Numbered from the stretch's first letter, positions 40,380 to 49,522 are shown. The stretch: DNA of 64,000 nucleotides from Gemmobacter lutimaris (GCF_003570715.1 NZ_QXXQ01000001.1:62001-126000); one strand, 5' to 3'. Program-made: numbers and translations. Notes: generated by a model from the letters alone, not told the origin.

Positions 40380-40583
40380 ATGACCGTTACCCTTTCCATC
40401 CCTGACATGAGCTGCGGCCATTGCCGCGCCTCCATCGAAACGGCGCTGAAACCGCTGCCCGGCGTGACCGGCCTCAGCTTCGACGCCGAGGCTCGCACCG
40501 CGACCGTCGAGGGCGACGCCCCTGTCGCCGCGCTGGTGCAGGCACTGGACGGGATCGGCTTTCCGGCAACCCCGAAAAACTGA
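40380..40583 (+). CDS. copZ: Copper chaperone (heavy-metal-associated domain)
   Basis: A 67-residue single heavy-metal-associated domain. The metal loop is MSCGHC with Cys12 and Cys15, in a beta-alpha-beta-beta-alpha-beta sequence of normal length. It should carry Cu(I) to CopA. AGAAGGAG precedes the ATG by 6 bases. It is divergent from copA across a 153-base gap that holds the copA promoter; a separate CueR site for copZ is not obvious. Confidence 0.93.
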   Translation: MTVTLSIPDMSCGHCRASIETALKPLPGVTGLSFDAEARTATVEGDAPVAALVQALDGIGFPATPKN

Positions 40584-40748
40584 GCTGCCTCGGGTGTGAC
40601 AGTTTTGCACAGCCCGGCCCAATTCACGGGCTTGTGTCAAACCGCCCGCCGCGCCCATCTTGTTTGCAACGAATTTGCGACGTATTTGCCGGGAACATCG
40701 CCATTTCCCGGCCTCACGCGCGACAGAAAGCTCCGTCAGGCTTGAAGA

Positions 40749-40761
40749 ACTGGTTACCAGT
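40749..40761. promoter_or_regulatory. Palindrome beside a -10-like box upstream of the small Gln-rich gene
   Basis: ACTGGT-T-ACCAGT is a perfect odd dyad directly adjoining TATAGT at 40761-40766, 26 bases before the small gene at 40792. It may be an operator. Its half-sites (ACTGG, CCAGT) are those of the copA dyad in swapped order, so metal control is imaginable but unproven. Confidence 0.3.
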
Positions 40762-40791
40762 ATAGTCGTGCCAAGGATACGGAGCATCATC

Positions 40792-40929
40792 ATGGCAAAG
40801 ACCCCGTCGCAACCCCAGCCGCAGCAAGGCGGCGCGTCGGTTCCCGCGCAACAGCAGGGCCAGAGCAGCGGCTCCGCCCCGCAGCAGCAGGGCGGCACCC
40901 CGATCATCCGGGACTGGGCGTCGATCTGA
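40792..40929 (+). CDS. Small Gln/Pro/Ser-rich protein of unknown function
   Basis: A 45-residue frame too short for most gene finders. Eleven residues are Gln, in runs such as PAQQQGQSSGS and APQQQGG, and it ends with a more ordered-looking PIIRDWASI. There is no signal peptide or membrane segment; it looks disordered. GGAG lies 8 bases before the ATG, a -10-like box and dyad lie upstream, and a strong terminator follows 50 bases after its stop, so it appears to be a free-standing transcription unit. I do not recognise a family; it might also be a fortuitous frame in a small RNA. Confidence 0.55.
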   Translation: MAKTPSQPQPQQGGASVPAQQQGQSSGSAPQQQGGTPIIRDWASI

Positions 40930-40979
40930 ACCCGCGATCTTCGACATCCGCGTATCGGTGAGAACGAGTTGAAACAGCC

Positions 40980-41012
40980 GGGGCCAACCGTAAGGTTGGC
41001 CCCAACTTTTTT
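40980..41012 (+). terminator. Strong intrinsic terminator after the small gene
   Basis: GGGGCCAACC pairs perfectly with GGTTGGCCCC around a GTAA loop, followed by AACTTTTTT. It ends the transcript of the 45-residue gene and sits only a few bases before the next start at 41016. Confidence 0.93.
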
Positions 41013-41015
41013 CAT

Positions 41016-41378
41016 ATGATCGGTGCCGCGATGCCTGAACCCGTCTCCTCGATCCCCAACCTTGGCCCTGCCTCCGAGGCGGCCTTTGCCCGTGCGGGCA
41101 TCCATTCGGCGGAAGAGATTCGTGCCATGGGGGCCGATGCCGCCTATCTGGCGCTGATGCGGTCCGGCACGCCGCCACATTTCATCGGGTATTATGTGCT
41201 GGTCATGGGCTTGCAGGGTCGCCCGTGGAACGATTGCAAGGGCGAGGAAAAGAAGGCGCTGCGCAGCCGCTTCGACACGCTGAAGGCCGAGGCGCTGGCC
41301 GCGCCCGCGCTGTCGGGCCTGCCCCGCGCGCTGGACGAGGCGCTGGATCTGATCGGTGTCCGGCCCGCGCGCAAATGA
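41016..41378 (+). CDS. TfoX C-terminal domain protein
   Basis: A protein of 120 residues (115 if the ATG at 41031 is used) consisting of a TfoX/Sxy C-terminal domain only: IPNLGPASEAAFARAGIHSAEEIRAMGA is the helix-hairpin-helix-like block of that family, and GRPWNDCKGEEKKAL matches its end. The N-terminal TfoX domain needed in competence regulators is absent. Such stand-alone forms have no known function; DNA binding is plausible. Neither start has a clear Shine-Dalgarno box, and the first lies 3 bases beyond a terminator T run, so it must have its own promoter within or after that region. Confidence 0.75.
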   Translation: MIGAAMPEPVSSIPNLGPASEAAFARAGIHSAEEIRAMGADAAYLALMRSGTPPHFIGYYVLVMGLQGRPWNDCKGEEKKALRSRFDTLKAEALAAPALSGLPRALDEALDLIGVRPARK

Positions 41379-41401
41379 AAAGGCCGCCCCGAAGGGCGGC
41401 C
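41378..41401 (-). terminator. Intrinsic terminator of ndk with UUCG loop
   Basis: On the minus strand GGCCGCCC and GGGCGGCC form a perfect 8-base-pair stem closing a TTCG tetraloop, followed by TTTT. It lies 23 bases after the ndk stop. On the plus strand the hairpin lacks a T run. Confidence 0.88.
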
Positions 41402-41424
41402 CTCATCGGCGAACCGGGCGGCAA

Positions 41425-41847
41425 TCAGCCAACCAGTTCAAGACCCGAGAAGAAGAAGCCGATTTCGCGCTTGGCCGAGTCGGGGCTGTCCGAACCGTGG
41501 ACCGAGTTTTCGCCGACCGACAGGGCGAATTCCTTGCGGATGGTGCCTTCAGCGGCATTGGCCGGGTTGGTCGCGCCCATCACTTCGCGGTTCTTGGCAA
41601 TGGCGCCTTCGCCTTCCAGAACCTGAACCACGACCGGCTCGGACGACATGAATTCGCACAGTTCGCCGTAGAAGGGACGCTCCGAATGCTCGGCGTAGAA
41701 CTGGCCGGCTTGCGCGGCGGACAGGTGGATGCGCTTCTGCGCGACGATGCGCAGGCCCGCTTCCTCGAATTTCGCGTTGATCTTGCCGGTCAGGTTGCGC
41801 TTGGTGGCGTCGGGCTTGATGATCGACAGGGTGCGTTCGATGGCCAT
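41425..41847 (-). CDS. ndk: Nucleoside diphosphate kinase
   Basis: A 140-residue enzyme that balances nucleoside triphosphates through a phospho-His intermediate. The catalytic His117 is in ENSVHGSDS and the nucleotide site includes [11 protein letters not shown] at residues 4-14. Length is standard. The ATG at 41847 follows GGAGAG. A GC hairpin (41867-41874 with 41884-41891) lies in its leader. It is a single-gene unit closed by the terminator at 41378-41401. Confidence 0.97.
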   Translation of the reverse strand: MAIERTLSIIKPDATKRNLTGKINAKFEEAGLRIVAQKRIHLSAAQAGQFYAEHSERPFYGELCEFMSSEPVVVQVLEGEGAIAKNREVMGATNPANAAEGTIRKEFALSVGENSVHGSDSPDSAKREIGFFFSGLELVG

Positions 41848-42053
41848 GAGGCTCTCCATGTGAAAAGGCGCGGGATGTGGCCCCCCGCGCCGGTTTTGTG
41901 GGCGCCTCCTACCATGCGACGGCGATGTTGAAAAGCCCGTGACGTAACGGCGTCGGTTCCCGCCCGCTCTGCGGCGCAAGCTGCGACAAAGCGGTGCATT
42001 GCGATACCGCACTCTTTTAGTAAGGATATTGGCGAGCAAACGGAGTTCCCGCC

Positions 42054-42323
42054 ATGCGCCTCTGCGCCACCGCCTTCTTCGCCCTTCTGGCCACCCCGCT
42101 GGCCGCCGATCCCTTCGTGATGAGCTATGAAGCCTTTGAACAGGCCGTGCCGCATATCGACCTGCCCGCCTGCCCCGTGGATCTGGACGGGCCGGGCCGG
42201 TTCTGCCGCCTGACCACCCATAACGACGCGCTGAATGTCTTTGTTTTTTCCGAAGACGGCGACCAGCCGCTTGTTGCGCTGAAAAGCTGGCCCGCCGATC
42301 TGCTGGCCGGTTTGATGGACTAG
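42054..42323 (+). CDS. Small secreted protein of unknown function
   Basis: An 89-residue protein with a Sec signal peptide ([18 protein letters not shown], cleavage likely before DPF). The mature part of about 70 residues carries two cysteines, Cys40 and Cys51, which could form a periplasmic disulfide, and no membrane segment. CGGAG precedes the ATG. It is 45 bases upstream of the ABC-F gene and may be cotranscribed with it. No function is known to me. Confidence 0.72.
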   Translation: MRLCATAFFALLATPLAADPFVMSYEAFEQAVPHIDLPACPVDLDGPGRFCRLTTHNDALNVFVFSEDGDQPLVALKSWPADLLAGLMD

Positions 42324-42368
42324 CGGCGCATTGCCGTTCCCGGCCCAAGCTGTTAGGGGCTTGGCACC

Positions 42369-44222
42369 ATGCTGCGGATCAATGACATCACCTATGCGGT
42401 CGAAGGCCGCCCTCTGTTCGAGGGTGCCTCGGCCACCATTCCGACCGGCCACAAGGTTGGCCTCGTAGGGCGCAACGGCGCGGGCAAGACCACGCTGTTC
42501 CGGCTGATCCGGGGCGAGCTGGCGCTGGAAAGCGGCGAAATCTCCCTGCCCGCCCGCGCCCGTATCGGCGGCGTGGCGCAGGAGGTGCCTTCGTCGGCGA
42601 CCTCGCTCTTGGATACCGTGCTTGCGGCGGATACCGAACGCGCCGCCCTGCTGGCCGAGGCGGATACCGCCACCGACCCGCATCGCATCGCCGAAATCCA
42701 GACCCGTCTGGCCGATATTGATGCCTGGAGCGCGGAGGGCCGCGCCTCGGCCATCCTGCGCGGGCTGGGCTTCGACGCCGAGGCGCAATTGCGCCCCTGT
42801 TCCGATTTCTCGGGCGGCTGGCGGATGCGGGTGGCGCTGGCGGGGGTGTTGTTCGCCCAGCCCGATTACCTGCTGCTGGACGAACCGACCAACTATCTGG
42901 ATCTGGAAGGCGCGCTGTGGCTGGAGAATTATCTTCAGAAATACCCCCACACCGTCATCATCATCAGCCATGACCGTGGTCTGCTGAACCGGGCGGTGCA
43001 GGGCATTCTGCATCTCGATAACCGGAAGCTCACCTATTGGCAGGGCGGTTATGACCAGTTCGCCCGTCAGGCCGCCGAACGCCGCGCGGTGCAGGCGGCC
43101 GAGGCGAAGAAGGTCGAGGCGCGGCGCGCGCATCTGCAAAGCTTCGTGGATCGGTTCAAGGCCAAGGCCTCGAAAGCCGTGCAGGCGCAAAGCCGGGTGA
43201 AGATGCTGGAAAAGCTGACCCCCATCACGCCGCCGGAAGAGGCGCGCAAGATGGTCTTCACCTTCCCCGAGCCGGAAGAACTGTCACCTCCCATCATCAA
43301 TATGGAAGGCGCAAGCGTCGGCTACGGCGGCAAGGCGATCCTGCGCCACCTGTCGTTGCGCATTGATCAGGATGACCGCATCGCACTTCTGGGCCGCAAT
43401 GGCGAGGGCAAATCCACGCTGTCGAAACTGCTGGCGGGCAAGCTGCCTGTCATGGGCGGTGAACTGCACCGCCATGGCAAGCTGCGCATCGGCTTTTTCG
43501 CGCAGCATCAGGTGGAAGAGCTGCATATCGACGAAACGCCCCTGCAACATGTGCAGCGCCTGCGCCCCGAAGAGCATCAGGCTCGGTTGCGCGCGCGTCT
43601 GGCGGGCTTTGGGTTGATGGCGGAACAGGCCGAAACCGTGGTCGGGCGGCTGTCCGGCGGGCAGAAGGCGCGGCTGTCGCTGCTGCTGGCCACCATTGAC
43701 GCGCCGCATCTGCTGATCCTTGACGAACCGACCAACCACCTCGACATCGAAAGCCGCGAGGCACTGGTCGAGGCGCTGACCGAATATCGCGGCGCGGTGA
43801 TCCTCGTCAGCCACGACATGCACCTGCTGGGCCTTGTGGCCGACCGGCTGTGGCTGGTGAAGGCGGGCGCGGTCACGCCCTACGACAAGGATCTGGAAAG
43901 CTACCGCGCCGAATTGCTGGCCGGGGACGAACCCGCCAAACCGGCCGCGAAGCCTGCGGAAAAGCCGAAACGCGCCAGCCGTGACGAAATCCTGCTGCTG
44001 CGGGCCGAGGTCCGCAAATGCGAGGAACGGCTGGGCAAACTGAACGACATGCGCGACAAGCTCGCCGCCAAGCTGGCGGACCCCGAGTTGTATGAGGACA
44101 GCCGCAAGGGCGATCTGGCGGTCTGGAACAAGAAATATGCCGAGGTGATGGAGGCGCTGGATCGTGCGGAAAGCCTGTGGCTCGACGCGCAGGAAGCGCT
44201 GGAAATGGCCGGGGCGGGCTGA
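42369..44222 (+). CDS. ABC-F family ATPase (YheS/Uup-like)
   Basis: A 617-residue soluble protein with two ABC domains and no membrane helix, expected to act on ribosomes. Walker A motifs are GRNGAGKTT (about 35-43) and GRNGEGKST (about 341-349); signatures are FSGGW and LSGGQ; Walker B sites [11 protein letters not shown] and [11 protein letters not shown] are both intact. A basic linker helix (about 238-285) and a C-terminal coiled coil (about 540-610) follow. The [12 protein letters not shown] signature and C-terminal coiled coil point to the YheS/Uup branch. Confidence 0.92.
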   Translation: MLRINDITYAVEGRPLFEGASATIPTGHKVGLVGRNGAGKTTLFRLIRGELALESGEISLPARARIGGVAQEVPSSATSLLDTVLAADTERAALLAEADTATDPHRIAEIQTRLADIDAWSAEGRASAILRGLGFDAEAQLRPCSDFSGGWRMRVALAGVLFAQPDYLLLDEPTNYLDLEGALWLENYLQKYPHTVIIISHDRGLLNRAVQGILHLDNRKLTYWQGGYDQFARQAAERRAVQAAEAKKVEARRAHLQSFVDRFKAKASKAVQAQSRVKMLEKLTPITPPEEARKMVFTFPEPEELSPPIINMEGASVGYGGKAILRHLSLRIDQDDRIALLGRNGEGKSTLSKLLAGKLPVMGGELHRHGKLRIGFFAQHQVEELHIDETPLQHVQRLRPEEHQARLRARLAGFGLMAEQAETVVGRLSGGQKARLSLLLATIDAPHLLILDEPTNHLDIESREALVEALTEYRGAVILVSHDMHLLGLVADRLWLVKAGAVTPYDKDLESYRAELLAGDEPAKPAAKPAEKPKRASRDEILLLRAEVRKCEERLGKLNDMRDKLAAKLADPELYEDSRKGDLAVWNKKYAEVMEALDRAESLWLDAQEALEMAGAG

Positions 44223-44350
44223 AGCCCCGCCCCTTGGCGCATGGGTGAACGCGAGCCCTGCATGGGCGCACAGTTTGCCCGGTTGTGCCGCCAAGCCTTT
44301 GGGCACACATACTTGCTGCAACCGCATCATAGTTCGGAAGAGGCAAGACG

Positions 44351-44971
44351 ATGACCAACGCGACCCTGCAAACCCTGAAGAAACGCCGCACGCAATATGC
44401 GCTGGGCAAGAAGCTGCCGCTGTCCAATGAGGCGGTCGAGGCGCTGATCAAGGAGGCCGTGCGGCTTTCGCCCTCGTCCTTCAACTCGCAAAGCTCGCGC
44501 GCCGTGATCCTGTTCGGCGAAGCCTCGGAACGGTTCTGGGAAATCACCACCGAAGCCCTGCGCGCCATCGTTCCGGCCGAGGCTTTCGCGCCGACCGAAG
44601 GCAAGATGAAAGCCTTCGCCGCCGGTGCGGGCACTGTGCTGTTCTATGAAGATCAGGCCACCGTGAAGGGCCTGCAAGAGCAGTTCCCGCTTTACGCCGA
44701 TGCCTTCCCCGGCTTCTCGGAACATTCGGCGGGCATGGCACAGCTCGCGGTCTGGAACGTGCTGGCCGATGCCGGAATCGGTGCAAGCCTCCAGCATTAC
44801 AACCCCGTGGTGGATGCCGCCGTGGCGAAAGAATTCGACATCCCCGCAACCTGGAAGCTGCGCGCGCAGATGCCCTTCGGCTCGCACGAGGGCGGGTTCG
44901 GTGACAAGACCTTCATCGAGGATGACAACCGCTTCCGCACCTTCGACAGTCTGGCCGTCGCCGCCGAATGA
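44351..44971 (+). CDS. Nitroreductase family protein (Frm2-like)
   Basis: A 206-residue FMN-dependent nitroreductase fold protein. RRTQYALGKKLPLSNEA at the start and RLSPSSFNSQSSRAVIL bind FMN phosphate in this family; GASLQHYNP and PFGSHEGGF are typical of the fatty-acid-repression-mutant/HBN1 subgroup. The physiological substrate is unknown; such enzymes reduce nitroaromatics or quinones and are linked to lipid signalling or oxidative stress. It stands alone with about 130 bases upstream and no adjacent partner. Confidence 0.88.
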   Translation: MTNATLQTLKKRRTQYALGKKLPLSNEAVEALIKEAVRLSPSSFNSQSSRAVILFGEASERFWEITTEALRAIVPAEAFAPTEGKMKAFAAGAGTVLFYEDQATVKGLQEQFPLYADAFPGFSEHSAGMAQLAVWNVLADAGIGASLQHYNPVVDAAVAKEFDIPATWKLRAQMPFGSHEGGFGDKTFIEDDNRFRTFDSLAVAAE

Positions 44972-45055
44972 TCGCATCGGGGCGCCCTGTCACGGGCGCC
45001 CCATTGCCTTGCGGCCTGATCCGGTCCACCATGCGCGACGCGCACAGGGCAGGAC

Positions 45056-45673
45056 ATGATCGACACCGCTTTTCTGATTACCGCTTTCGCCACGCTGTTC
45101 GTGGTGATCGACCCGCCGGGTCTGGTGCCGCTGTTCATCGCGCTGACCCGTGGCATGGATGTCGAACGCCGCCGTGCCATGGCGCTGCGGGCCTGCGTCA
45201 TCGCCACCATCCTGCTGACGGCCTTCGCGCTGATGGGCGAGGCGCTTCTGGGCTTCATCGGCATCTCGATGCCCGCCTTCCGCATCGCGGGGGGCATCCT
45301 TCTGTTCCTGACCGCGCTGGACATGCTGTTCGAACGCCGCACCCAGCGGCGCGAGGGGCAGCATGCCGACCCCGACCATGACCCTTCGGTCTTTCCGCTG
45401 GCCACGCCGCTGATCGCCGGGCCGGGCGCCATCGCCACGATGATTCTGCTGATGGGGCAATCGGGCGGCGGCTGGGGCGGCGCCGCACAGGTGCTGGGTC
45501 TGCTGCTGGCGATGATGGTGGCCACCTTCCTGTTCCTGCTGGCCGCCCCGCCCATCGAGCGTGCGCTGGGCCGCACCGGCACCGTGGTCATCACCCGGCT
45601 TCTGGGCATGTTGCTGGCGGCGCTGTCCGTCCAGTTCGTCATCGACGGTGTGCGCGGCACCGGGCTGATCTGA
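45056..45673 (+). CDS. MarC family integral membrane protein
   Basis: A 205-residue protein with six predicted membrane helices. FVVIDPPGLVPLF near the N terminus and PLATPLIAGPGAIAT in the middle are the paired motifs of MarC (UPF0056). The family was once tied to multiple antibiotic resistance but its function is unsettled. It lies 84 bases after the nitroreductase gene and 58 before the aspartic protease gene, all in one direction. Confidence 0.92.
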   Translation: MIDTAFLITAFATLFVVIDPPGLVPLFIALTRGMDVERRRAMALRACVIATILLTAFALMGEALLGFIGISMPAFRIAGGILLFLTALDMLFERRTQRREGQHADPDHDPSVFPLATPLIAGPGAIATMILLMGQSGGGWGGAAQVLGLLLAMMVATFLFLLAAPPIERALGRTGTVVITRLLGMLLAALSVQFVIDGVRGTGLI

Positions 45674-45731
45674 CGCCGCGCCCTTGCGCCCTGCCCGCCT
45701 GCGCCCCAGATCGGGGGAAAAGGAGACCCCG

Positions 45732-46304
45732 ATGGACGGCGATTTCACCGCACGCATACTCTACCTCGGCCTTCTGGTCGCCGCTGTCGGCGGCTGGGCC
45801 ATGGTTGAATATCGCGGTCGGCTCGGCGCCGGTCTGCGCACGCTGGCGGCATGGGGGATGATCGTGGTCGGGCTGATGGCAGGCTATGGCCTCTGGACCG
45901 ACATGCGCAGCAGCATCCTGCCGATGCAGCAGGTTGAAGGCCAAAGCATCCATATCCCCCGCGCCGCAGACGGGCATTTCTACCTGACGCTAGAGGTCGG
46001 CGGTCGCAGCGTCCCCTTCATGGTCGATACCGGGGCCACCAATATCGTGCTGTCGGCCCGCGATGCAGCGCGGCTGGGCGTTGCAACCGAGGGCCTTGTC
46101 TACATGGGCGAGGCCAATACCGCCAATGGCACCGTGCGCACCGCGCGGATCTGGCTGGAGGATGTGCGGCTTGGTCCCTTCCACGACGACAGCCTGCCCG
46201 CCTATGTCACGGATGGCGCAATGGATGGCTCGCTGCTGGGAATGGATTACCTGCGCCGCTACCGGATGGAGATTGACGGCAACCAGATGATCCTCAGCCG
46301 GTAG
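45732..46304 (+). CDS. Membrane-anchored retropepsin-like aspartic protease
   Basis: A 190-residue protein: two membrane helices (about 7-25 and 38-55) then a single retropepsin-like domain with active-site FMVDTGATNIVLS (Asp99). This is the clan AA, TIGR02281-type family of alphaproteobacteria; a dimer is needed for activity. The protease domain should face the periplasm. The ATG at 45732 follows AAGGAG; an earlier in-frame ATG at 45684 lies close to the marC stop without such a box. The end overlaps the convergent holC by 11 bases. Confidence 0.85.
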   Translation: MDGDFTARILYLGLLVAAVGGWAMVEYRGRLGAGLRTLAAWGMIVVGLMAGYGLWTDMRSSILPMQQVEGQSIHIPRAADGHFYLTLEVGGRSVPFMVDTGATNIVLSARDAARLGVATEGLVYMGEANTANGTVRTARIWLEDVRLGPFHDDSLPAYVTDGAMDGSLLGMDYLRRYRMEIDGNQMILSR

Positions 46305-46767
46305 TTTCCGCCGGCCGTTCGGTCTGCATGGCCCAGCGGCCGGATTCCTCGGACCAGTATTGCAGATGCACGCCCTCACCCGCGAGCCGCTTCCAGAGGC
46401 CGCGCGCCGCATTCACTGCGCCCTGATCCTGCCCGTCGAACAGAACCCAGACCCGTTCAAGACCTGCCGCCTCGCCTGGTTGCGGCTCGGCCCCGTCAAC
46501 CAGCATCAGCGCCCGCGCGCCATTCGCCACCAGGCCAAGTCCCAGAAGCAGGGGCTGGGCCGCCTCGCGCCCGGTGCCCTCAAGACCATGCGGCAGGAAC
46601 CCGTCTTCCGGTTCCAGCCACAGCTTTTCGTCCAGCCACTCCAGCCGACCGCGATCAGTGCCGCGCAGCATCACCCGCCAGCCCTGACCCAGCGCCCGCC
46701 CCGCAAGCTGCGTCACCGTTTCCGGCACACCGCTGCGGGTCAGGTGGTAGAACAGCACACGCGACAT
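46294..46767 (-). CDS. holC: DNA polymerase III chi subunit
   Basis: A 157-residue clamp-loader accessory protein that links DNA polymerase III to single-strand binding protein. It starts VLFYHLTRSGVPETVTQLAGRAL, typical of HolC, with ALMLVDG and the C-terminal RVWVLFDGQDQGAVNAARGLWKRL block. It lies 4 bases downstream of pepA, a very common arrangement (pepA-holC), and is convergent with the protease gene. Confidence 0.95.
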   Translation of the reverse strand: MSRVLFYHLTRSGVPETVTQLAGRALGQGWRVMLRGTDRGRLEWLDEKLWLEPEDGFLPHGLEGTGREAAQPLLLGLGLVANGARALMLVDGAEPQPGEAAGLERVWVLFDGQDQGAVNAARGLWKRLAGEGVHLQYWSEESGRWAMQTERPAETTG

Positions 46768-46771
46768 GCGC

Positions 46772-48241
46772 TTACTTCTCGAACCTGTCGCGGATCATCC
46801 GGTTCAGCGCCGCCACGCCCCAGCCGGTCGCCCCCTTGGGCGCCAGTGCCGTATCGGCCTGCAACAGCGCGGTCCCCGCGATGTCGAGGTGAATCCACGG
46901 CGTTTCCGCCTTCACGAAGCGTTGCAGGAACTGCGCCGCGGTGATCGAGCCGCCATCGCGCCCGCCGATATTCTTCATATCCGCGATGCGCGATTTCAGC
47001 TTTGCGTCATAAGCGTCGCCCATCGGCATGCGCCATGCGCCCTCACCCTCGGCTTTGGCGGCCTTCAGGAACTGTTCGCAGAAGGCATCGTTGTTCGAGA
47101 ATACGCCGGTATTTTCATGCCCCAGCGCCACGATGATCGCGCCCGTCAGCGTGGCAAGGTCGATCACGCCGCAGGGGTTGAAACGCTCCTGCGCATACCA
47201 CAGCACATCGGCCAGAACGAGCCGCCCCTCAGCATCGGTATTGATGACCTCGATCGTATCGCCCTTCATGGATCGCACCACATCGCCCGGACGCTGCGCG
47301 CGCCCGTCGGGCATGTTCTCCACCAGCCCGACCAGACCCACGACATTCGCCTTGGCCTTGCGCAGTGCGAGCGTCCGCATGACGCCCGCCACCACACCGG
47401 CGCCGCCCATATCCATGGTCATTTCTTCCATGCCGCCCGCGGGTTTGATGGAAATGCCGCCGGTGTCGAAAACGACGCCCTTGCCGACCAGCGCCAGCGG
47501 TGCCTCGTCCTTCGCGCCGCCGCGCCAGTGCATGACGACGACCTTGGACGGGCTTTCCGAGCCCTGCCCCACGCCCAGCAGCGCGCGCATGCCCAGCTTC
47601 GTCAGATCCTCTTCCTCAAGGATCTCGACATCCAGCCCCAGTTCCTGCATCGCGGCCAGACGGGCGGCGAAATCATAGGTGGTCAGCACATTGGCCGGTT
47701 CGTTCACCAGATCGCGGGTGAAGAACACACCTTCCGCCAGCGCAGCCAGCGGTGCCGCCTCGGCCGCCGCCGCCTCGGGGTTCGGCACCATCAGCGTCAC
47801 CGGGCCGGGCACTTTCGCGCTGCCGGTCTTGTGCGCGGTGAAGTCATAGGCCCGCAGCGCCAGCCCGAACGAGAGTTCGGCCAGATGGCGCCCGCCTTCG
47901 GCCAGCACCAGCGTCCCGGCCTCGGACAATGCACGGCCGATGGCGCCGCCCGCCTTGCGGGCCTGCGCCACATCGGCCTTGCGGTCCAGCTTCACCACCT
48001 GCACCGCCTCGGCCGCCAGGCCCGCAGGCCAAGCTAGCACCGTGCCCTCGCCCGCTTTCTGATCCACAAAGGCGGGCGCCGCCAGATAACGCGCCAGCGC
48101 GCCCTTCATCAGCCGGTCAAGCCGCCGCCCGGCCGCGCCCAGCTTGCCCCCCTCGTCCACCACCACAACGATACGGCCCGTGGCCTTGGCCAGCACCTCG
48201 GCATCGACGGGCTGGAACTGGATCGGAACGGGATGCGACAT
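46772..48241 (-). CDS. pepA: Leucyl aminopeptidase (M17)
   Basis: A 489-residue cytosolic aminopeptidase with two metal ions that removes N-terminal residues. The C-terminal catalytic domain shows VGKGVVFDTGGISIKP, the MTMDMGGAG metal region and NTDAEGRLVLADVL, the family signature with metal-binding Asp and Glu. The ATG at 48241 has GGAG seven bases upstream; ATGs 6 and 36 bases further upstream overlap or precede that box. It is divergent from lptF over 159 bases with no obvious structured element. Confidence 0.95.
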   Translation of the reverse strand: MSHPVPIQFQPVDAEVLAKATGRIVVVVDEGGKLGAAGRRLDRLMKGALARYLAAPAFVDQKAGEGTVLAWPAGLAAEAVQVVKLDRKADVAQARKAGGAIGRALSEAGTLVLAEGGRHLAELSFGLALRAYDFTAHKTGSAKVPGPVTLMVPNPEAAAAEAAPLAALAEGVFFTRDLVNEPANVLTTYDFAARLAAMQELGLDVEILEEEDLTKLGMRALLGVGQGSESPSKVVVMHWRGGAKDEAPLALVGKGVVFDTGGISIKPAGGMEEMTMDMGGAGVVAGVMRTLALRKAKANVVGLVGLVENMPDGRAQRPGDVVRSMKGDTIEVINTDAEGRLVLADVLWYAQERFNPCGVIDLATLTGAIIVALGHENTGVFSNNDAFCEQFLKAAKAEGEGAWRMPMGDAYDAKLKSRIADMKNIGGRDGGSITAAQFLQRFVKAETPWIHLDIAGTALLQADTALAPKGATGWGVAALNRMIRDRFEK

Positions 48242-48400
48242 ATTCATTCTCCGGCTGTCGGTCTTGCTCGCCCCCATGAAACCGGGCGGGCTTTCGCCGC
48301 GAGGCTAGCCGCCCGCGCCCGCCTTGACCAGATAGCAGTTTTCCCCGCCGGGGATTTCGGCTAGCGTCGCGCCCGTTCCGGGGTTGAAGCGAGGGTCCGC

Positions 48401-49522
48401 GTGTCGAGATTCGACAGATATCTGCTGTCGCATTTGCTGGCGTTGTTCGGGTTCTTCTCGCTGGTGCTGGTGGCGATCTACTGGGTCAACCGGGCGGTGG
48501 GGCTGTTTGACGAGCTGATCGGCGACGGCCAGTCGGCGCTGGTCTTCCTTGAATTCTCGCTGCTGACCCTGCCCAATGTCATCCGGCTGGTGCTGCCGAT
48601 TTCCGCCTTCGCGGCAACCGTTTACGGGGTGAACCGCCTGATGGCCGACAGCGAGCTGATCGTGATGCAGGCCACGGGCTTTTCCTCGTTTCGGCTTGCC
48701 CGGCCCGTCCTGTGGTTCGGGCTGATCGTGGCGCTGATGATGCTGGTCCTGATGCACGTTCTGGTGCCCGCCAGCCGCACCATGCTGGCCAGCCGGTCGG
48801 CAGAGATCGCGGAAAACGTCACCTCGCGCTATCTGTCCGATGGCGAATTTATGCATCCGTCCAAGGATGTGACGCTGTTCATCCGGGAAATCACCGATAC
48901 CGGCGAATTGCGCGACCTGTTCATCGCCGACAACCGCGATCCGGCAGCGCGGTCAGTTTATACCGCCAGCCGCGCCCTGCTGGCGCGCAGCGATACCGGG
49001 CCGAAGCTGATCATGTTTGACGGCATGGTCCAGAACCTTTCGGGGGCGGAACGTCTTTCAGTCACCCGGTTTCAGGATTTCACCTATGACCTTGGCCGCC
49101 TGATCGAGGCTGGCGCCCTGCCAAGACGCGACGTCGAGGATCTGTCCACGCCTGACCTGCTGCGCGCAGATCCGGCGCTGATCGCAGAAACCGGCGAAAG
49201 CCGCGCGGCCTTTCTCAGCGAGGCACATGCGCGCTTTGCCATGCCCTTCCTTGGCACGGCGGCGGCATTGCTGGGCTTTTCGGCGCTGCTTCTGGGCGGG
49301 TTTTCACGGTTCGGCCTGTGGCGGCAGATCGGCGTCGCTGTAGGTCTGTTGATCTTCGTGCAACTGATCCACACCACCGCCATGTCGCAAAGCCTGCGCA
49401 ATCCGATGGCATGGCCGCTGGTCTATGCCGCGCCGCTGACCGGGCTTGTGCTCTCCGGCCTGCTGCTCTGGTGGTCGCAGCGTCCGCGCAGGCGCCCGAA
49501 ACTGCCGGAGGCCACAGCATGA
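48401..49522 (+). CDS. lptF: LPS export ABC transporter permease LptF
   Basis: A 373-residue YjgP/YjgQ-family permease that, with LptG and the LptB ATPase, pulls lipopolysaccharide from the inner membrane. Three helices at each end flank a periplasmic beta-jellyroll domain (about 125-265). The start is GTG at 48401 after GAGGG. The stop overlaps the lptG start (ATGA). LptB is not in the window. Confidence 0.93.
   Translation: MSRFDRYLLSHLLALFGFFSLVLVAIYWVNRAVGLFDELIGDGQSALVFLEFSLLTLPNVIRLVLPISAFAATVYGVNRLMADSELIVMQATGFSSFRLARPVLWFGLIVALMMLVLMHVLVPASRTMLASRSAEIAENVTSRYLSDGEFMHPSKDVTLFIREITDTGELRDLFIADNRDPAARSVYTASRALLARSDTGPKLIMFDGMVQNLSGAERLSVTRFQDFTYDLGRLIEAGALPRRDVEDLSTPDLLRADPALIAETGESRAAFLSEAHARFAMPFLGTAAALLGFSALLLGGFSRFGLWRQIGVAVGLLIFVQLIHTTAMSQSLRNPMAWPLVYAAPLTGLVLSGLLLWWSQRPRRRPKLPEATA

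Noticed and set aside
40660-40791. Longer N terminus (44 more codons) for the Gln-rich small protein
   Set aside because: It would cross the -10-like box and dyad, has no Shine-Dalgarno box and differs in composition; the ATG at 40792 with GGAG upstream is better.
41867-41891. GC hairpin followed by GGTTTTG as a plus-strand terminator
   Set aside because: No plus-strand gene ends there; it more likely lies in the ndk leader on the minus strand.
44210-44237. Hairpin-like GGGGCGGGC / GCCCCGCCCC at the ABC-F stop as a terminator
   Set aside because: The pairing has a bulge and no T run follows, so evidence is too weak to list.
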